From positions 1-35,323 of the IMG/VR virus record IMGVR_UViG_3300021961_008723: a stretch of DNA of 35,323 nt, one strand, 5' to 3'. The first letter of the stretch is position 1, and every line of letters begins with the position of its first letter. Under the pieces are notes generated by a model, which saw only the letters and a program-made list of their open reading frames with translations, had not been told where the DNA came from and did not search any database. Of the stretch, positions 19,859 through 27,516 are shown in pieces. This stretch comes from a virus. Both the position numbers and the translations under genes were made by a program.

Positions 19859-20050
19859 ATGCCAAGAGAATGGAATACTCCCAATCGTGAGCCTTGGAAC
19901 GCACCGATACATAATATACTAAAAGCAATTGATAACCACACTCAAGAATATTTCAAGAGTGGTAATGTTTGGCATTTAGAAAAAGCAGAAGAATTAAGAC
20001 TATATCTTTCAGAACTCAAAACCTGGATACATCGACAGGAAGGGAGATGA
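19859..20050 (+). CDS. Conserved small hypothetical protein
   Basis: The 63-aa protein begins MPREWNTPNREPWNAPIHNI and continues with the helix ILKAIDNHTQEYFKSGNVWH then LEKAEELRLYLSELKTWI. A GTGAGG is immediately before the ATG. It shares an ATGA overlap with the next gene. Helical with a Trp-rich N-terminus; role unknown. Confidence 0.65.
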   Translation: MPREWNTPNREPWNAPIHNILKAIDNHTQEYFKSGNVWHLEKAEELRLYLSELKTWIHRQEGR

Positions 20051-20298
20051 ATAAAAAATTTAAGGACAATATTTGTATGGTTGCTTTTGTTAGAATGGCA
20101 GTGTTGATTTGGTCTGCTGGTATGCTCACACTTGGTTATATGGGAGTAATGAATAAGATGGACCCCACTTTTGTAGCAGCAGTATTCACATCCACCTTAT
20201 CCACATTTGGTATTGACGCCCAGAGAAGAAGAGAAGAAGAATTACATTCCTCTTCCAGCTCTAAAAAACCTAAATGCGGTAACACCAGCACTCCCTAA
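20047..20298 (+). CDS. Small two-span membrane protein
   Basis: From ATG 20047, with GGAAGGGAG before it, the protein has 83 residues. Hydrophobic stretches are VAFVRMAVLIWSAGMLTLGY and PTFVAAVFTSTLSTFGI, followed by a charged and Ser-rich tail (QRRREEELHSSSSSKKPK). Two short helices and a charged tail resemble a holin, but this is only a shape resemblance; a lysozyme gene lies nearby. Its last 57 bases overlap the end of the convergent gene. Confidence 0.6.
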   Translation: MNKKFKDNICMVAFVRMAVLIWSAGMLTLGYMGVMNKMDPTFVAAVFTSTLSTFGIDAQRRREEELHSSSSSKKPKCGNTSTP

Positions 20299-21024
20299 AG
20301 CAGCAAATATTGCTCCTAGTCTATCTACAAATCCATGAAGGACTTCTTCAAGTGGTGGTTTATCTCTATGGAATTTACTTCTCATAGAATGAACATATTC
20401 CCACATAGGCATACGAACATCATCTGGAACTAATGGGTGCATCCATCCACTCATTTTTTCTTTATGGTCATCTACAAGAATTCCATTATCATAAATTCTA
20501 ACTCTATCAATATTATATTCACCTGAGTAATCAACTTCTTTGTCACCAATCTTATCAGCAACCCAGAATACTATATCTGCTTGAACTCTTTCGGTCTGTG
20601 ACCTCATGAATGTTAGGTCAAGTTCAACATCACCATTATGAAGTGAGTATGCTCTGGATACTCCATTTAAACATACTTCAATCTTACCTGGATATAAAGA
20701 ACTTTTCGTAGGAAACTCTTTACATCCAATTGGTTTTCCCATCAACCAAGTAGTTCTGGTTATAACAAAATAAGGAACGACAATTGCTGATACAATTGAT
20801 GCTCCGATGAGTAGGATCTGTTTTCTATTTTTCGCAATTAGTTGGGTCAGTTCATCTTTGATGTCTTGTGCTTTGTTGGAATGAATGACTAAAAGGTTGC
20901 GAAGAGCATAAATTCTCTTTCGCAACCCTGATTCAACTTCCAAATCTTCCGAATGTAGAATTATCTTATCCAACTTCTCTAACATAACAACATGGTCACG
21001 ATCCATGTTGTGAGAATTTGGCAT
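20242..21024 (-). CDS. Membrane-anchored hypothetical protein
   Basis: From ATG 21024 the protein has 260 residues: a helical N-terminus (MLEKLDKIILHSEDLEVESG), one clear membrane span (ILLIGASIVSAIVVPYFVIT), then a beta-rich extramembrane domain with SRAYSLHNGDVELDLTFMRS and IDRVRIYDNGILVDDHKEKM, and a second hydrophobic patch (LGAIFAALGSAGVTAFRFF) at the end. GATAAATA at 21050-21057 supplies a late promoter. Upstream TTG and downstream ATG starts are possible. It precedes no recognised partner but is next to the lytic enzymes, so a lysis or envelope role is plausible. Confidence 0.6.
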   Translation of the reverse strand: MPNSHNMDRDHVVMLEKLDKIILHSEDLEVESGLRKRIYALRNLLVIHSNKAQDIKDELTQLIAKNRKQILLIGASIVSAIVVPYFVITRTTWLMGKPIGCKEFPTKSSLYPGKIEVCLNGVSRAYSLHNGDVELDLTFMRSQTERVQADIVFWVADKIGDKEVDYSGEYNIDRVRIYDNGILVDDHKEKMSGWMHPLVPDDVRMPMWEYVHSMRSKFHRDKPPLEEVLHGFVDRLGAIFAALGSAGVTAFRFFRAGRGM

Positions 21025-21049
21025 TGATAGTGGTAGCAATGGTTACTAC

Positions 21050-21057
21050 TATTTATC
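21050..21057 (-). promoter_or_regulatory. Late promoter variant (GATAAATA)
   Basis: GATAAATA on the minus strand 25 bases before the ATG at 21024, within the gap after the lysozyme stop. Confidence 0.45.
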
Positions 21058-21069
21058 TATTGTAACAAA

Positions 21070-21684
21070 TTATGAAGACCAAAGTTTACCTTCTGCTTTC
21101 CGTCTACGAGCAAGACCTGCTTCTACTTTGGAACCAGGATTGCGATAGAGATAAAGAGCATCGGGAACTTTATCCCATTCCTTATTCTTCAAGACCCGTG
21201 TAATAGTATTGAAGTTGCTACCACCATAGAAACCTGCACCAAGATTATAAGCGAAAGAAAGTAAAGCCCCTCTTTGGTTGTCATTCATTTCACTCCAATA
21301 AGGAATCTTTGCGAGTGCGGGAAGGAATTCACGACGAAGTTGAAAGTATAAAAGGTCATCTGCTTCATCTTGTGTGATTTTATTTCCAATCATAAAAAGA
21401 GTTCCATCCTTCCTCCTGGTAGAACCCCAACCAATAGTAATGGGAAGACCACCTGTAAGAGGATCATAGTAAGCTTTAAGATGACATCCCTCAAATTCTT
21501 TGATGAGATCTACTCCTGGGAGAGGAAGTCCATCTAAAGTTGGTTCTACCTTTTGGTTACGATACCTTCTTGCAAACTCATCAAGAATTTCTTTATGAAC
21601 TGATGCTTGAAGAAAATTCCAGGCATCATTTTGGTGCGGCAATCCTTTATGGTTTTCCGCAGCATCGATAAATTTAATACTCAT
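21070..21684 (-). CDS. Phage lysozyme (GH24, T4 lysozyme-like)
   Basis: The 204-aa protein holds a GH24 domain from about residue 55: LIKEFEGCHLKAYYDPLTGG then LPITIGWGS, placing the E65-D74-T83 triad like E11-D20-T26 of T4 lysozyme. NDNQRGALLSFAYNLGAGFY and AGLARRRKAEGKLW are the usual C-terminal family motifs. It would cleave peptidoglycan glycan strands. The first 50 residues are an extra helical segment with no signal peptide. It overlaps the cysteine peptidase gene by four bases. It could be the endolysin or a virion lysin. Confidence 0.92.
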   Translation of the reverse strand: MSIKFIDAAENHKGLPHQNDAWNFLQASVHKEILDEFARRYRNQKVEPTLDGLPLPGVDLIKEFEGCHLKAYYDPLTGGLPITIGWGSTRRKDGTLFMIGNKITQDEADDLLYFQLRREFLPALAKIPYWSEMNDNQRGALLSFAYNLGAGFYGGSNFNTITRVLKNKEWDKVPDALYLYRNPGSKVEAGLARRRKAEGKLWSS

Positions 21685-22367
21685 TTAAAAATACGTCCCC
21701 AACCAGTTTTATCTTTTCCCCTTTCCAACCAACGGAAGTTCAGATCAGATTTTTTATACACCGCACCCTTTCCATTTGTTACAGGGCCAGTATAACCATC
21801 ATTCAGTGATCCATAGGGATCGTTCACAACATAATCTTCACCTCTCTTACCAATCACTACAACCATGTGCCCACCAGAAGGTGCAGATAAAGTGCCCCTA
21901 TGATAGATACCAATAACAACAGGTCTGCCGTTGGATAATTCACGATCAAGATCAGCAAACCCAAGATTGTAACTAAAGTATGACTTAACTCCATAACCTT
22001 CCAAAACTTTTGTCTGGACGGTGTGATCAGTTGTATCACCGATTGCAAAAACTTTTTGAACGTAGGCATCATCGCCCTTTGCTCCTTTGAGTGTGCCTGG
22101 TTTAAAATACTCTAGACACATTGCACAAGAAGATGAATTACAAGTGCGGTTTGCATCTCTGTAATTATCTGTCTGTGGGAAATAAGGAACATTTAGAATA
22201 CCAGGAATGACTGGATCAATTTTTGTTCTATAAATCTTGACCCAATTAGAAGTGTCGTCAAGAAGTGGAGAATCTTTTAAATCTACTTCAAGTTGCTCAA
22301 CAGCTGCAACATGTTTGGGATTCTTTGGGTCATAAAATTGAAAAAAGTTATGAAGATCTACTCTCAT
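21681..22367 (-). CDS. C39-like papain-fold cysteine peptidase
   Basis: The 228-aa protein has the C39_2 layout: VPYFPQTDN, then NRTCNSSSCAMCLEYF with the probable nucleophile C76, GGHMVVVIG with H167, and VVNDPYG with D183. Such domains can cut peptide cross-links in the cell wall. The N-terminal 50 residues form a separate helical part. No signal peptide is seen. It is co-translated with the lysozyme, which suggests that the two attack the glycan and peptide parts of the wall together. AATAAATA stands 23 bases upstream. Confidence 0.82.
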   Translation of the reverse strand: MRVDLHNFFQFYDPKNPKHVAAVEQLEVDLKDSPLLDDTSNWVKIYRTKIDPVIPGILNVPYFPQTDNYRDANRTCNSSSCAMCLEYFKPGTLKGAKGDDAYVQKVFAIGDTTDHTVQTKVLEGYGVKSYFSYNLGFADLDRELSNGRPVVIGIYHRGTLSAPSGGHMVVVIGKRGEDYVVNDPYGSLNDGYTGPVTNGKGAVYKKSDLNFRWLERGKDKTGWGRIFK

Positions 22368-22389
22368 CGTTCCTATTCATTCGATAATA

Positions 22390-22397
22390 TATTTATT
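22390..22397 (-). promoter_or_regulatory. Late promoter variant (AATAAATA) for the lytic operon
   Basis: AATAAATA on the minus strand directly follows the T-run of the preceding terminator and stands 22 bases before the C39 peptidase ATG. Confidence 0.5.
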
Positions 22398-22421
22398 AAA
22401 AAAGGAGGGTTAAACCCTCCT
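22398..22421 (-). terminator. Terminator of the hli-petF-peroxiredoxin operon
   Basis: GGAGGGTT-TAACCCTCC followed by T residues on the minus strand, a few bases past the peroxiredoxin stop. Confidence 0.85.
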
Positions 22422-22425
22422 TCAC

Positions 22426-22953
22426 TCAAACAGTTGCTGTTTCTCGAACTGTAGATTTCACGTAATCAAGAACCACTTCTGGAGTAGTCGTTTCGTAAGG
22501 GTCGGTGTCGGCATTGTCCCGTTGCCCCGCTTCAACGAATAGTTTCTCGATGATTCCGTTATCCACGACCATAGCATAACGCCAAGAGCGATCACCGAAA
22601 CCAAGGTTAGACTTATTGACGAGCATACCCATAGAACGAGTGAAGTATGCATTACCATCAGGAATAAGTTTTACATTCTTGATGTTTTGGTCTTGTGCCC
22701 AAGCATTCATCACAAACCCATCATTAACAGAGATGCAGTAAATAGCGTCGATGCCACTACCAATAAAGTCGTCGTATTTCTCTTCGAATCCAGGTAACTG
22801 ATAGGCACTGCAAGTAGGAGTGAAAGCACCAGGCAGACTAAACAGGACCACACGCTTCCCATTGAATAGTTCTGCGGATGTACGATTTACAAACTCACCA
22901 TTCTCACGAAATACAAATTGTACTTGTGGGACTTCGTATTGTTCTTTACGCAT
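22426..22953 (-). CDS. Peroxiredoxin (Prx5-like)
   Basis: From ATG 22953 the protein has 175 residues. The peroxidatic site is SLPGAFTPTCSAYQLPGF with Cys48, the Prx5 pattern; a second Cys is at 73 (DAIYCISVND). RSWRYAMVVDNG and LFVEAGQRDN match the rest of the fold. It would remove hydrogen peroxide and organic peroxides, with glutaredoxin or thioredoxin as reductant; the phage encodes a glutaredoxin at 13234. GGAGG lies six bases before the ATG. A longer frame upstream overlaps the Hli gene and is rejected. Confidence 0.93.
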   Translation of the reverse strand: MRKEQYEVPQVQFVFRENGEFVNRTSAELFNGKRVVLFSLPGAFTPTCSAYQLPGFEEKYDDFIGSGIDAIYCISVNDGFVMNAWAQDQNIKNVKLIPDGNAYFTRSMGMLVNKSNLGFGDRSWRYAMVVDNGIIEKLFVEAGQRDNADTDPYETTTPEVVLDYVKSTVRETATV

Positions 22954-22964
22954 TTTAACCTCCA

Positions 22965-23084
22965 TCAGAATACGCCTGGAATGATTTGCCCAGTAGCGAG
23001 ATAGGAACCAGTTGCTGCAACGAATCCAATCATTGCGAACCAACCATTAATGCGCTCACTGCGCTCGTTAAAAAGATTTTTCAT
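22965..23084 (-). CDS. hli: High-light-inducible protein (39 aa)
   Basis: A complete short gene: MKNLFNERSERINGWFAMIG then FVAATGSYLATGQIIPGVF. The ExxNGxxAMxGF chlorophyll-binding helix of the Hli family is present, with Trp where Arg is usual (NGWFAM rather than NGRFAM). Hli proteins bind chlorophyll and carotenoid and protect assembling PSII. The ribosome site is GGAG, and the start overlaps the previous stop as ATGA. Confidence 0.9.
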   Translation of the reverse strand: MKNLFNERSERINGWFAMIGFVAATGSYLATGQIIPGVF

Positions 23085-23359
23085 TTGTTTTCTCCTTGAT
23101 AAGAGTGTTTTTGTTTAAGTTCAGGATTTGGTTGTGAAGGAACAACTGGGTTCCTTGACTTGTTTTTGATTACGATGAAAGCATCGTTTTGATAGGTGAC
23201 TGTTCCAAAAGGTTTTGCCCATTTTGGGTTTGCGTTCGGACTAGTAGCAGTTCCTGTGACTGCTACACCACCAATTTCAACTGAGATGTCGTCATCTTTA
23301 TCCCATCCAAGTTTTTCAAGAGCAAGTGCAAATTGTCCTAGCATATCATTAGTGCTCAT
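23081..23359 (-). CDS. Conserved hypothetical protein in hli-petF operon
   Basis: The 92-aa protein begins [20 protein letters not shown] and contains KDDDISVEIGGVAVTGTA and WAKPFGTVTYQNDAFIVIKN, ending in a Pro/Gln/Lys-rich tail. It looks like a short helix followed by a small beta sheet. It overlaps the upstream and downstream genes by one and four bases, so it is part of the photosynthesis-helper operon. Not recognised. Confidence 0.6.
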   Translation of the reverse strand: MSTNDMLGQFALALEKLGWDKDDDISVEIGGVAVTGTATSPNANPKWAKPFGTVTYQNDAFIVIKNKSRNPVVPSQPNPELKQKHSYQGENK

Positions 23360-23754
23360 CAGAATGCGTTTACAATAGCATTACGAACTTCAATTACAGA
23401 ATCGTAATGGTATCCAGTCACAGCAACAATTGCCTGAGTTTCACGACACCAAACAACTGCTCTCATATTAGTTCCAATAGTTCCCCAGTGAGAATTGTTT
23501 TTACTAGAAGACATTTTATTACGAGCACCTAGTTCAAAGAACTTTTTACGTGCAGAATTGCGACAAGCAATGTTATCAGCAACACCAATTGCATAAAGTA
23601 CGACAATTGGTGGTGTGTCACTTGTTCCAGTAAAATTACCAAAAGCAGCAGGAACTTCTTCAGAAGAAGTAACATTTTCTGCGAGCACAGGAGCACACAG
23701 AGAATTTACAGAAATGGATACAGCAGCAGCAAGAAGAATATTATTAATCATCAC
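23359..23754 (-). CDS. Putative exported protein with signal peptide
   Basis: The 131-aa protein starts [20 protein letters not shown] followed by APVLAENVT, a signal peptide with a likely cut after VLA. The mature part has two widely spaced cysteines (IACRNS and VVWCRETQ) that could form a disulfide, and a [16 protein letters not shown] segment. It is expected in the periplasm or thylakoid lumen. No family recognised. It overlaps petF by four bases. Confidence 0.62.
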   Translation of the reverse strand: MMINNILLAAAVSISVNSLCAPVLAENVTSSEEVPAAFGNFTGTSDTPPIVVLYAIGVADNIACRNSARKKFFELGARNKMSSSKNNSHWGTIGTNMRAVVWCRETQAIVAVTGYHYDSVIEVRNAIVNAF

Positions 23755-24044
23755 AGATTTTCTTCCTGCTCAGTTAGAATAACACAGTCGCTGGTGGGAT
23801 ATGCCACACAAGTCAGCACCCAACCTTCTGCCTGCTGCTCATCATCAAGGAACGATTGCTCCTCATTATCTACGGTGCCAGAGATGAGTTTCCCTGCACA
23901 AGCTGAACAAGCTCCTGCTTTACATGACGAAGGAAGGTCAACACCTGCTTCTTCTGCTGCTTCAAGAATGTATTGGTCATCAGCACATTCGATAGTGGTT
24001 TCAGTGCCATCAGGGGATTGGAGAGTGACATTAAAAATGGTCAT
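23751..24044 (-). CDS. petF: Plant-type [2Fe-2S] ferredoxin
   Basis: The 97-aa protein has all four iron-sulfur ligands: C41, C46 and C49 in [15 protein letters not shown] and C79 in VLTCVAYP, with standard length and acidic surface. It would accept electrons from photosystem I and pass them to reductases, such as phycobilin synthesis, ribonucleotide or nitrogen enzymes. It lies between a 28-aa membrane peptide and an exported protein in one operon with two Hli genes. Confidence 0.96.
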   Translation of the reverse strand: MTIFNVTLQSPDGTETTIECADDQYILEAAEEAGVDLPSSCKAGACSACAGKLISGTVDNEEQSFLDDEQQAEGWVLTCVAYPTSDCVILTEQEENL

Positions 24045-24130
24045 TAGTAAGTCTCACAAAGTTTTTCTACGGATGCTGCCAACAGAACGAAGAAGGCAAC
24101 TGAGGTCATTGTAAACAAGAGTGAAGTCAT
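24044..24130 (-). CDS. 28-aa membrane peptide upstream of petF
   Basis: A complete mini-gene: [20 protein letters not shown] then [12 protein letters not shown] is seven bases before the ATG, and the stop overlaps the petF start (TAATG). It is one transmembrane helix with a short charged tail, the size of the smallest PSII, cytochrome b6f or NDH subunits; I cannot match it to a specific one. Tight coupling to petF argues it is real. Confidence 0.6.
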   Translation of the reverse strand: MTSLLFTMTSVAFFVLLAASVEKLCETY

Positions 24131-24139
24131 TGTCAAGCC

Positions 24140-24349
24140 TCAAACTACTCCAAAGAAGAGGTGCCCAGTGAGAGCATAAGAAATAGCGCCAGCAATAATG
24201 CCGACCATAGCCCAGCGTCCATTCATTTTCTCCGCTTTTTCTGCATAGGGTTCGATACCGTAACGATCAAGGTCTTCCTTGGTCATATACATCGATGGTT
24301 CTTTAGCAAACATATTCATTTGCCCGAACTCATTTTTAGTTACAGTCAT
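24140..24349 (-). CDS. hli: High-light-inducible protein (69 aa)
   Basis: The 69-aa protein has a soluble N-terminal half (KEDLDRYGIEPYAEKAEKM) and a classic Hli helix (EKMNGRWAMVGIIAGAISYA then LTGHLFFG) with the ExxNGRxAMxG pigment-binding motif. It is the first gene behind the consensus promoter at 24376-24404, so early expression is expected. Confidence 0.95.
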   Translation of the reverse strand: MTVTKNEFGQMNMFAKEPSMYMTKEDLDRYGIEPYAEKAEKMNGRWAMVGIIAGAISYALTGHLFFGVV

Positions 24350-24375
24350 TATATTTTGTAAAGATTTACAACAAC

Positions 24376-24404
24376 ACTATATAGCAAAAAAGAGGGTCTG
24401 TCAA
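24376..24404 (-). promoter_or_regulatory. Consensus sigma70 promoter (TTGACA-17-TATAGT) for hli-petF operon
   Basis: TTGACA (24404-24399), 17 bases and TATAGT (24381-24376) on the minus strand. As at 10258-10286, the -35 box is in the loop of the upstream terminator. Confidence 0.75.
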
Positions 24405-24412
24405 GACCCTCC
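24385..24412 (-). terminator. Porin terminator overlapping the next promoter
   Basis: GAGGGTCT-TGAC-AGACCCTC then TTTTTT on the minus strand, past the porin stop. Confidence 0.85.
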
Positions 24413-24441
24413 TTAAGGTTTTATTTAGATTTGCTAACTTA

Positions 24442-25908
24442 TCAGAACTTGAACGTGGTCTGAATTACGCCACCCCAGTTAGAGGAGTTACCAACAAGAC
24501 GCTGGTTGTCACTGCCATAAATGATAGCAGGAGTTACACTGATGTTATCAGATACTTGATACTTGTAGAAAATTTCAAGCATCGTGGACTTGTCAAGGTT
24601 CTGACCAGTGGGTGCTTGTCCAACAGCAACACCAGCAGAGTTACCATCAACAAATACATCATCCCAAGTCAGACCAGCAAACCATGACTGACTGTTGGTA
24701 GCAGCACTAGGAGTACCACTTACAGTGTTCCAACCGTAACCTGCTGAGATAGAAGGAGCCCAACCAGATTGAGTAGGTTCCCAATATGCGTTGATAGCAT
24801 AACCATTAGAAGTTTGACCAGGAGCAAGATTGCCAGAAGCACCATTCAGACCATTGTAAGTGCGAACACGAGTGCCTTCTGTGCCATAACGATAACCGAA
24901 AGCGGCACCCCAGTTATCACCACGATAACCGATTTGTGCCAGGGTGTTGAGAGCACCAGACTCATCAAACTCACCACGAGTACTATCTTGACCTGCCTGT
25001 GCGACATAGTTCACACCAGCAATAAGACCTTTTGTACCGTACTGAGCGCCGAAACCAGCACCAACTGCCTTGTTATAGACGCCAGGAGTACCAGCAACAG
25101 AGAAGAAGTCAAGAATACCAGACTTGTATGCAGTAGGAATCCAAGCAATTTCAGTGTTACGAACCAGAGCACCTGCGGTGATGGTAGTGGTGTTATTGAA
25201 AGCAGGGAACTGATAATACAGACGGTCAATAACTACGTTGTTACCATTCTCACCAGTGGTGTTGTCTGCCTTATCAAGTTTGAAGATTGAAGAACTGGAA
25301 CCGAAAGGATCAGCACTGAAGTTGGAAGAACGCAGACGAGTACGGAGCAGATCTTGACCAGTGAACGAAGTGTCCAGGTTCAGACGCAGATCGTAGTTGA
25401 ATGCGGTACGAGTAATATCACCACCTTTGGTTTGGTAGTCATCCACACCACCAAGAACGAAAGATGCTTCACCACGCAGTTTGGTTGTGGTAGAGAACTG
25501 AGTAGCTTCAAGTTCAGCAACTTGTGCTTCCAGTTTGCCTACACGATTACGAATTACGGCAAGTTCTTGCTCAAACTCACTAGCAAGACGCTTCAGTTCA
25601 TCGGTAACTTCAGTTACACGATCCAGGCAAGCGTTAAGAAGTGCTGCTGCCTCATAACGGGTTAGAGCACGACCACCACGGAAAGTGCCGTTGGGATAAC
25701 CAGCAACGCAACCATAACGCTCTACAACGTTGCTGAGTGCTTGATATGCCCAGTCAGTAGGTTGGACATCAGAAAACTGAGTGACACTCGTAACTTGTTC
25801 GGAGGAATACTGGTTGACCCCATTCATATTAAGGTCTGCGGCCATCGCAGCAGGAGCAACCATTCCCAGAGCAACAGGTGCAAGCATCAGTTGTTGAAAG
25901 AATTTCAT
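24442..25908 (-). CDS. Cyanobacterial SomA-type outer-membrane porin (SLH + OprB barrel)
   Basis: The 488-aa protein has a signal peptide (MKFFQQLMLAPVALGMVAPA, cut after AMA), an SLH domain at about residues 44-95 (FSDVQPTDWAYQALSNVVER, then YPNGTFRGGRALTRYEAAAL), a coiled coil (ELKRLASEFEQELAVIRNRV), and an OprB-like beta barrel ending in TTFKF with the C-terminal Phe needed for barrel assembly. This is the full architecture of the host porins SomA and SomB. Its richer GC and host-like codon use suggest acquisition from the host. It could alter nutrient entry or mask a receptor. A consensus promoter precedes it. Confidence 0.92.
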   Translation of the reverse strand: MKFFQQLMLAPVALGMVAPAAMAADLNMNGVNQYSSEQVTSVTQFSDVQPTDWAYQALSNVVERYGCVAGYPNGTFRGGRALTRYEAAALLNACLDRVTEVTDELKRLASEFEQELAVIRNRVGKLEAQVAELEATQFSTTTKLRGEASFVLGGVDDYQTKGGDITRTAFNYDLRLNLDTSFTGQDLLRTRLRSSNFSADPFGSSSSIFKLDKADNTTGENGNNVVIDRLYYQFPAFNNTTTITAGALVRNTEIAWIPTAYKSGILDFFSVAGTPGVYNKAVGAGFGAQYGTKGLIAGVNYVAQAGQDSTRGEFDESGALNTLAQIGYRGDNWGAAFGYRYGTEGTRVRTYNGLNGASGNLAPGQTSNGYAINAYWEPTQSGWAPSISAGYGWNTVSGTPSAATNSQSWFAGLTWDDVFVDGNSAGVAVGQAPTGQNLDKSTMLEIFYKYQVSDNISVTPAIIYGSDNQRLVGNSSNWGGVIQTTFKF

Positions 25909-25972
25909 AGATTGTTGTTTGTACTATAGGACAAAGATTAAGAATTATAACAGAATTCTTAAGTACTTATTT

Positions 25973-26001
25973 AGTATACTAGATCGGTTTGTGCTTGTCA
26001 A
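25973..26001 (-). promoter_or_regulatory. Consensus sigma70 promoter (TTGACA-17-TATACT) for the porin
   Basis: TTGACA (26001-25996), 17 bases and TATACT (25978-25973) on the minus strand, 64 bases before the porin ATG. The -35 box overlaps the stop of the upstream glycosyltransferase gene. Further TATAAT-like boxes lie closer to the ATG but lack a -35 partner. Confidence 0.75.
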
Positions 26002-26804
26002 GCATCTTGGTTCGAAGAACTTTCGGTTACCCTTCCAAGATACGGATTAAAGTTAGTAATCTGCTCTAGTGTCAATTGAGGCCCTGCTTGCTGCCAAAAA
26101 TTAAGAATGCCATCTCTACTTTGACGATGAAAAATATCAATATGATCAGGGTGAATAGTTGAACCCAATTCAATCTTGTATAACAATAATGGAGTTGCAT
26201 AAGTAACACCAGAATTATAAATCAAATCATCAGCAACTGGTCTAGGTTTTACACCATTATCCAACTTATACTTCTCTCCTCGAACATGATATTTCAACAA
26301 TTTCTCCGCATGATGTCTTGTAATTACGTAACATGCTGTAGAAAAATCATTCACAAATCTTGAGTGAATAGGAACAACAATATCACCAGTACAAATGATT
26401 GCGAGTTGTATAACATCCCAACAGTATGGGACTCTAGAGATAAAATCTTCCCAAGTAAAATTCCAATAGTTTACAAGTTCTAGATTGCAATCATCTTCCA
26501 TGATAATTGCATAAGGACTATCAGAAGTTTCATACCAATACTTAATAGCTTTGAGGTGAGAAGTAACACAACCAATCTCTCCAGAGGTCATCATTTCTGG
26601 ATATCTACCAACTAAAATATCGCTTAGATCATCTTCTCGACCATCATAAGCAGAGATTCGAGTATAATTTTGTACATCCCAGTATTCAAACTGAGACTCC
26701 ATATACTCTTTTCTTTCTGGTTGATCATCCAAATTTAAATAATAAATTGGACCGAAATTTTTCAGTTTATAAGATGCTTTATTATTATCAAGTAGATTAG
26801 ACAT
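25998..26804 (-). CDS. GT25-like glycosyltransferase (LPS type)
   Basis: The 268-aa protein has GPIYYLNLDDQPERKEYMES (the N-terminal substrate-binding start of GT25 enzymes), SGEIGCVTSHLKAIKYWY and YAIIMEDDCNLE with the EDD metal motif. GT25 enzymes transfer galactose or related sugars onto lipooligosaccharide or collagen. It is the last gene of a long leftward glycan operon and overlaps the previous gene by eight bases. The specific sugar cannot be read from the sequence. Confidence 0.85.
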   Translation of the reverse strand: MSNLLDNNKASYKLKNFGPIYYLNLDDQPERKEYMESQFEYWDVQNYTRISAYDGREDDLSDILVGRYPEMMTSGEIGCVTSHLKAIKYWYETSDSPYAIIMEDDCNLELVNYWNFTWEDFISRVPYCWDVIQLAIICTGDIVVPIHSRFVNDFSTACYVITRHHAEKLLKYHVRGEKYKLDNGVKPRPVADDLIYNSGVTYATPLLLYKIELGSTIHPDHIDIFHRQSRDGILNFWQQAGPQLTLEQITNFNPYLGRVTESSSNQDA

Positions 26805-27516
26805 GATATTTTGAATTATTTTTTGCTAAGTGTACTATCTTTGGTTCAAAATTGCAATACTCGGAAAATACTTCTGGATATGCATACTCTGGGCTCAGAA
26901 TATTAACTCTTTCTTTTTGTTCTATAAAAAATTTGTTTAAATGACTTTCATCATGCCAAACAGCAATAACATTATCATCAAGATCCTTTTTAGTTCTATC
27001 CTCAAGTTCATCGATAAGTTCTAAAACCTGAGGCACTTTTCCGCCCCATAAACACCCTTGATAATATACGGATAAATCATCTTCTTCTACGACATGTGAT
27101 CTAGAAAGAGGATTGGTTTCAAATGCTCCTGGGAACTTATCGTGCGGTGGCATTTTAAGGTAATGACAAGGATGATGAACTCCAAAGAAATCTTTTTGTA
27201 AATCAAAGAATTCATCTTCAATTATCGTATCTACAACTAAAGCATCTGCATCAATAAAGATAAACCAATCATTTTTTTCTATTTCTTCTTTTGCTTTGTT
27301 GATGATTTCAAATCTAGTTAAAGTAATATAAGGCCACTCAAGATGTTCTTGATTGTATGTAACAATATTATCTGGCGTTTCATCCATTTCACCATCAGTA
27401 AAAACTAAAAAAGTTTTTTCCGAATTTGGGAGAAAATATTTTTCAATGTTTTCATAATAATTTGGAAGGAAATTTAAGTATTTTCCTGTTCCAATAAAAC
27501 AAATAGCAACTTTCAT
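26797..27516 (-). CDS. GT6-like glycosyltransferase (ABO/alpha-galactosyl family)
   Basis: The 239-aa protein opens with KVAICFIGTGKYLNFLPNYY then NIEKYFLPN, has WFIFIDADALVVD (DxD site), HHPCHYLKMP, YYQGCLWGG and AVWHDESHLNKFF. These are the ordered motifs of family GT6, best known from the ABO blood group transferases, which add Gal or GalNAc in alpha linkage to fucosylated galactose. The start at 27516 overlaps the fucosyltransferase stop (TGATG). The adjacent fucosyltransferase would make a suitable acceptor. Confidence 0.85.
   Translation of the reverse strand: MKVAICFIGTGKYLNFLPNYYENIEKYFLPNSEKTFLVFTDGEMDETPDNIVTYNQEHLEWPYITLTRFEIINKAKEEIEKNDWFIFIDADALVVDTIIEDEFFDLQKDFFGVHHPCHYLKMPPHDKFPGAFETNPLSRSHVVEEDDLSVYYQGCLWGGKVPQVLELIDELEDRTKKDLDDNVIAVWHDESHLNKFFIEQKERVNILSPEYAYPEVFSEYCNFEPKIVHLAKNNSKYHV

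Noticed and set aside
24769-25290. 173-codon rightward open frame within the porin gene
   Set aside because: Antisense shadow of a well-supported porin; composition follows the porin codons and no start signal is present.
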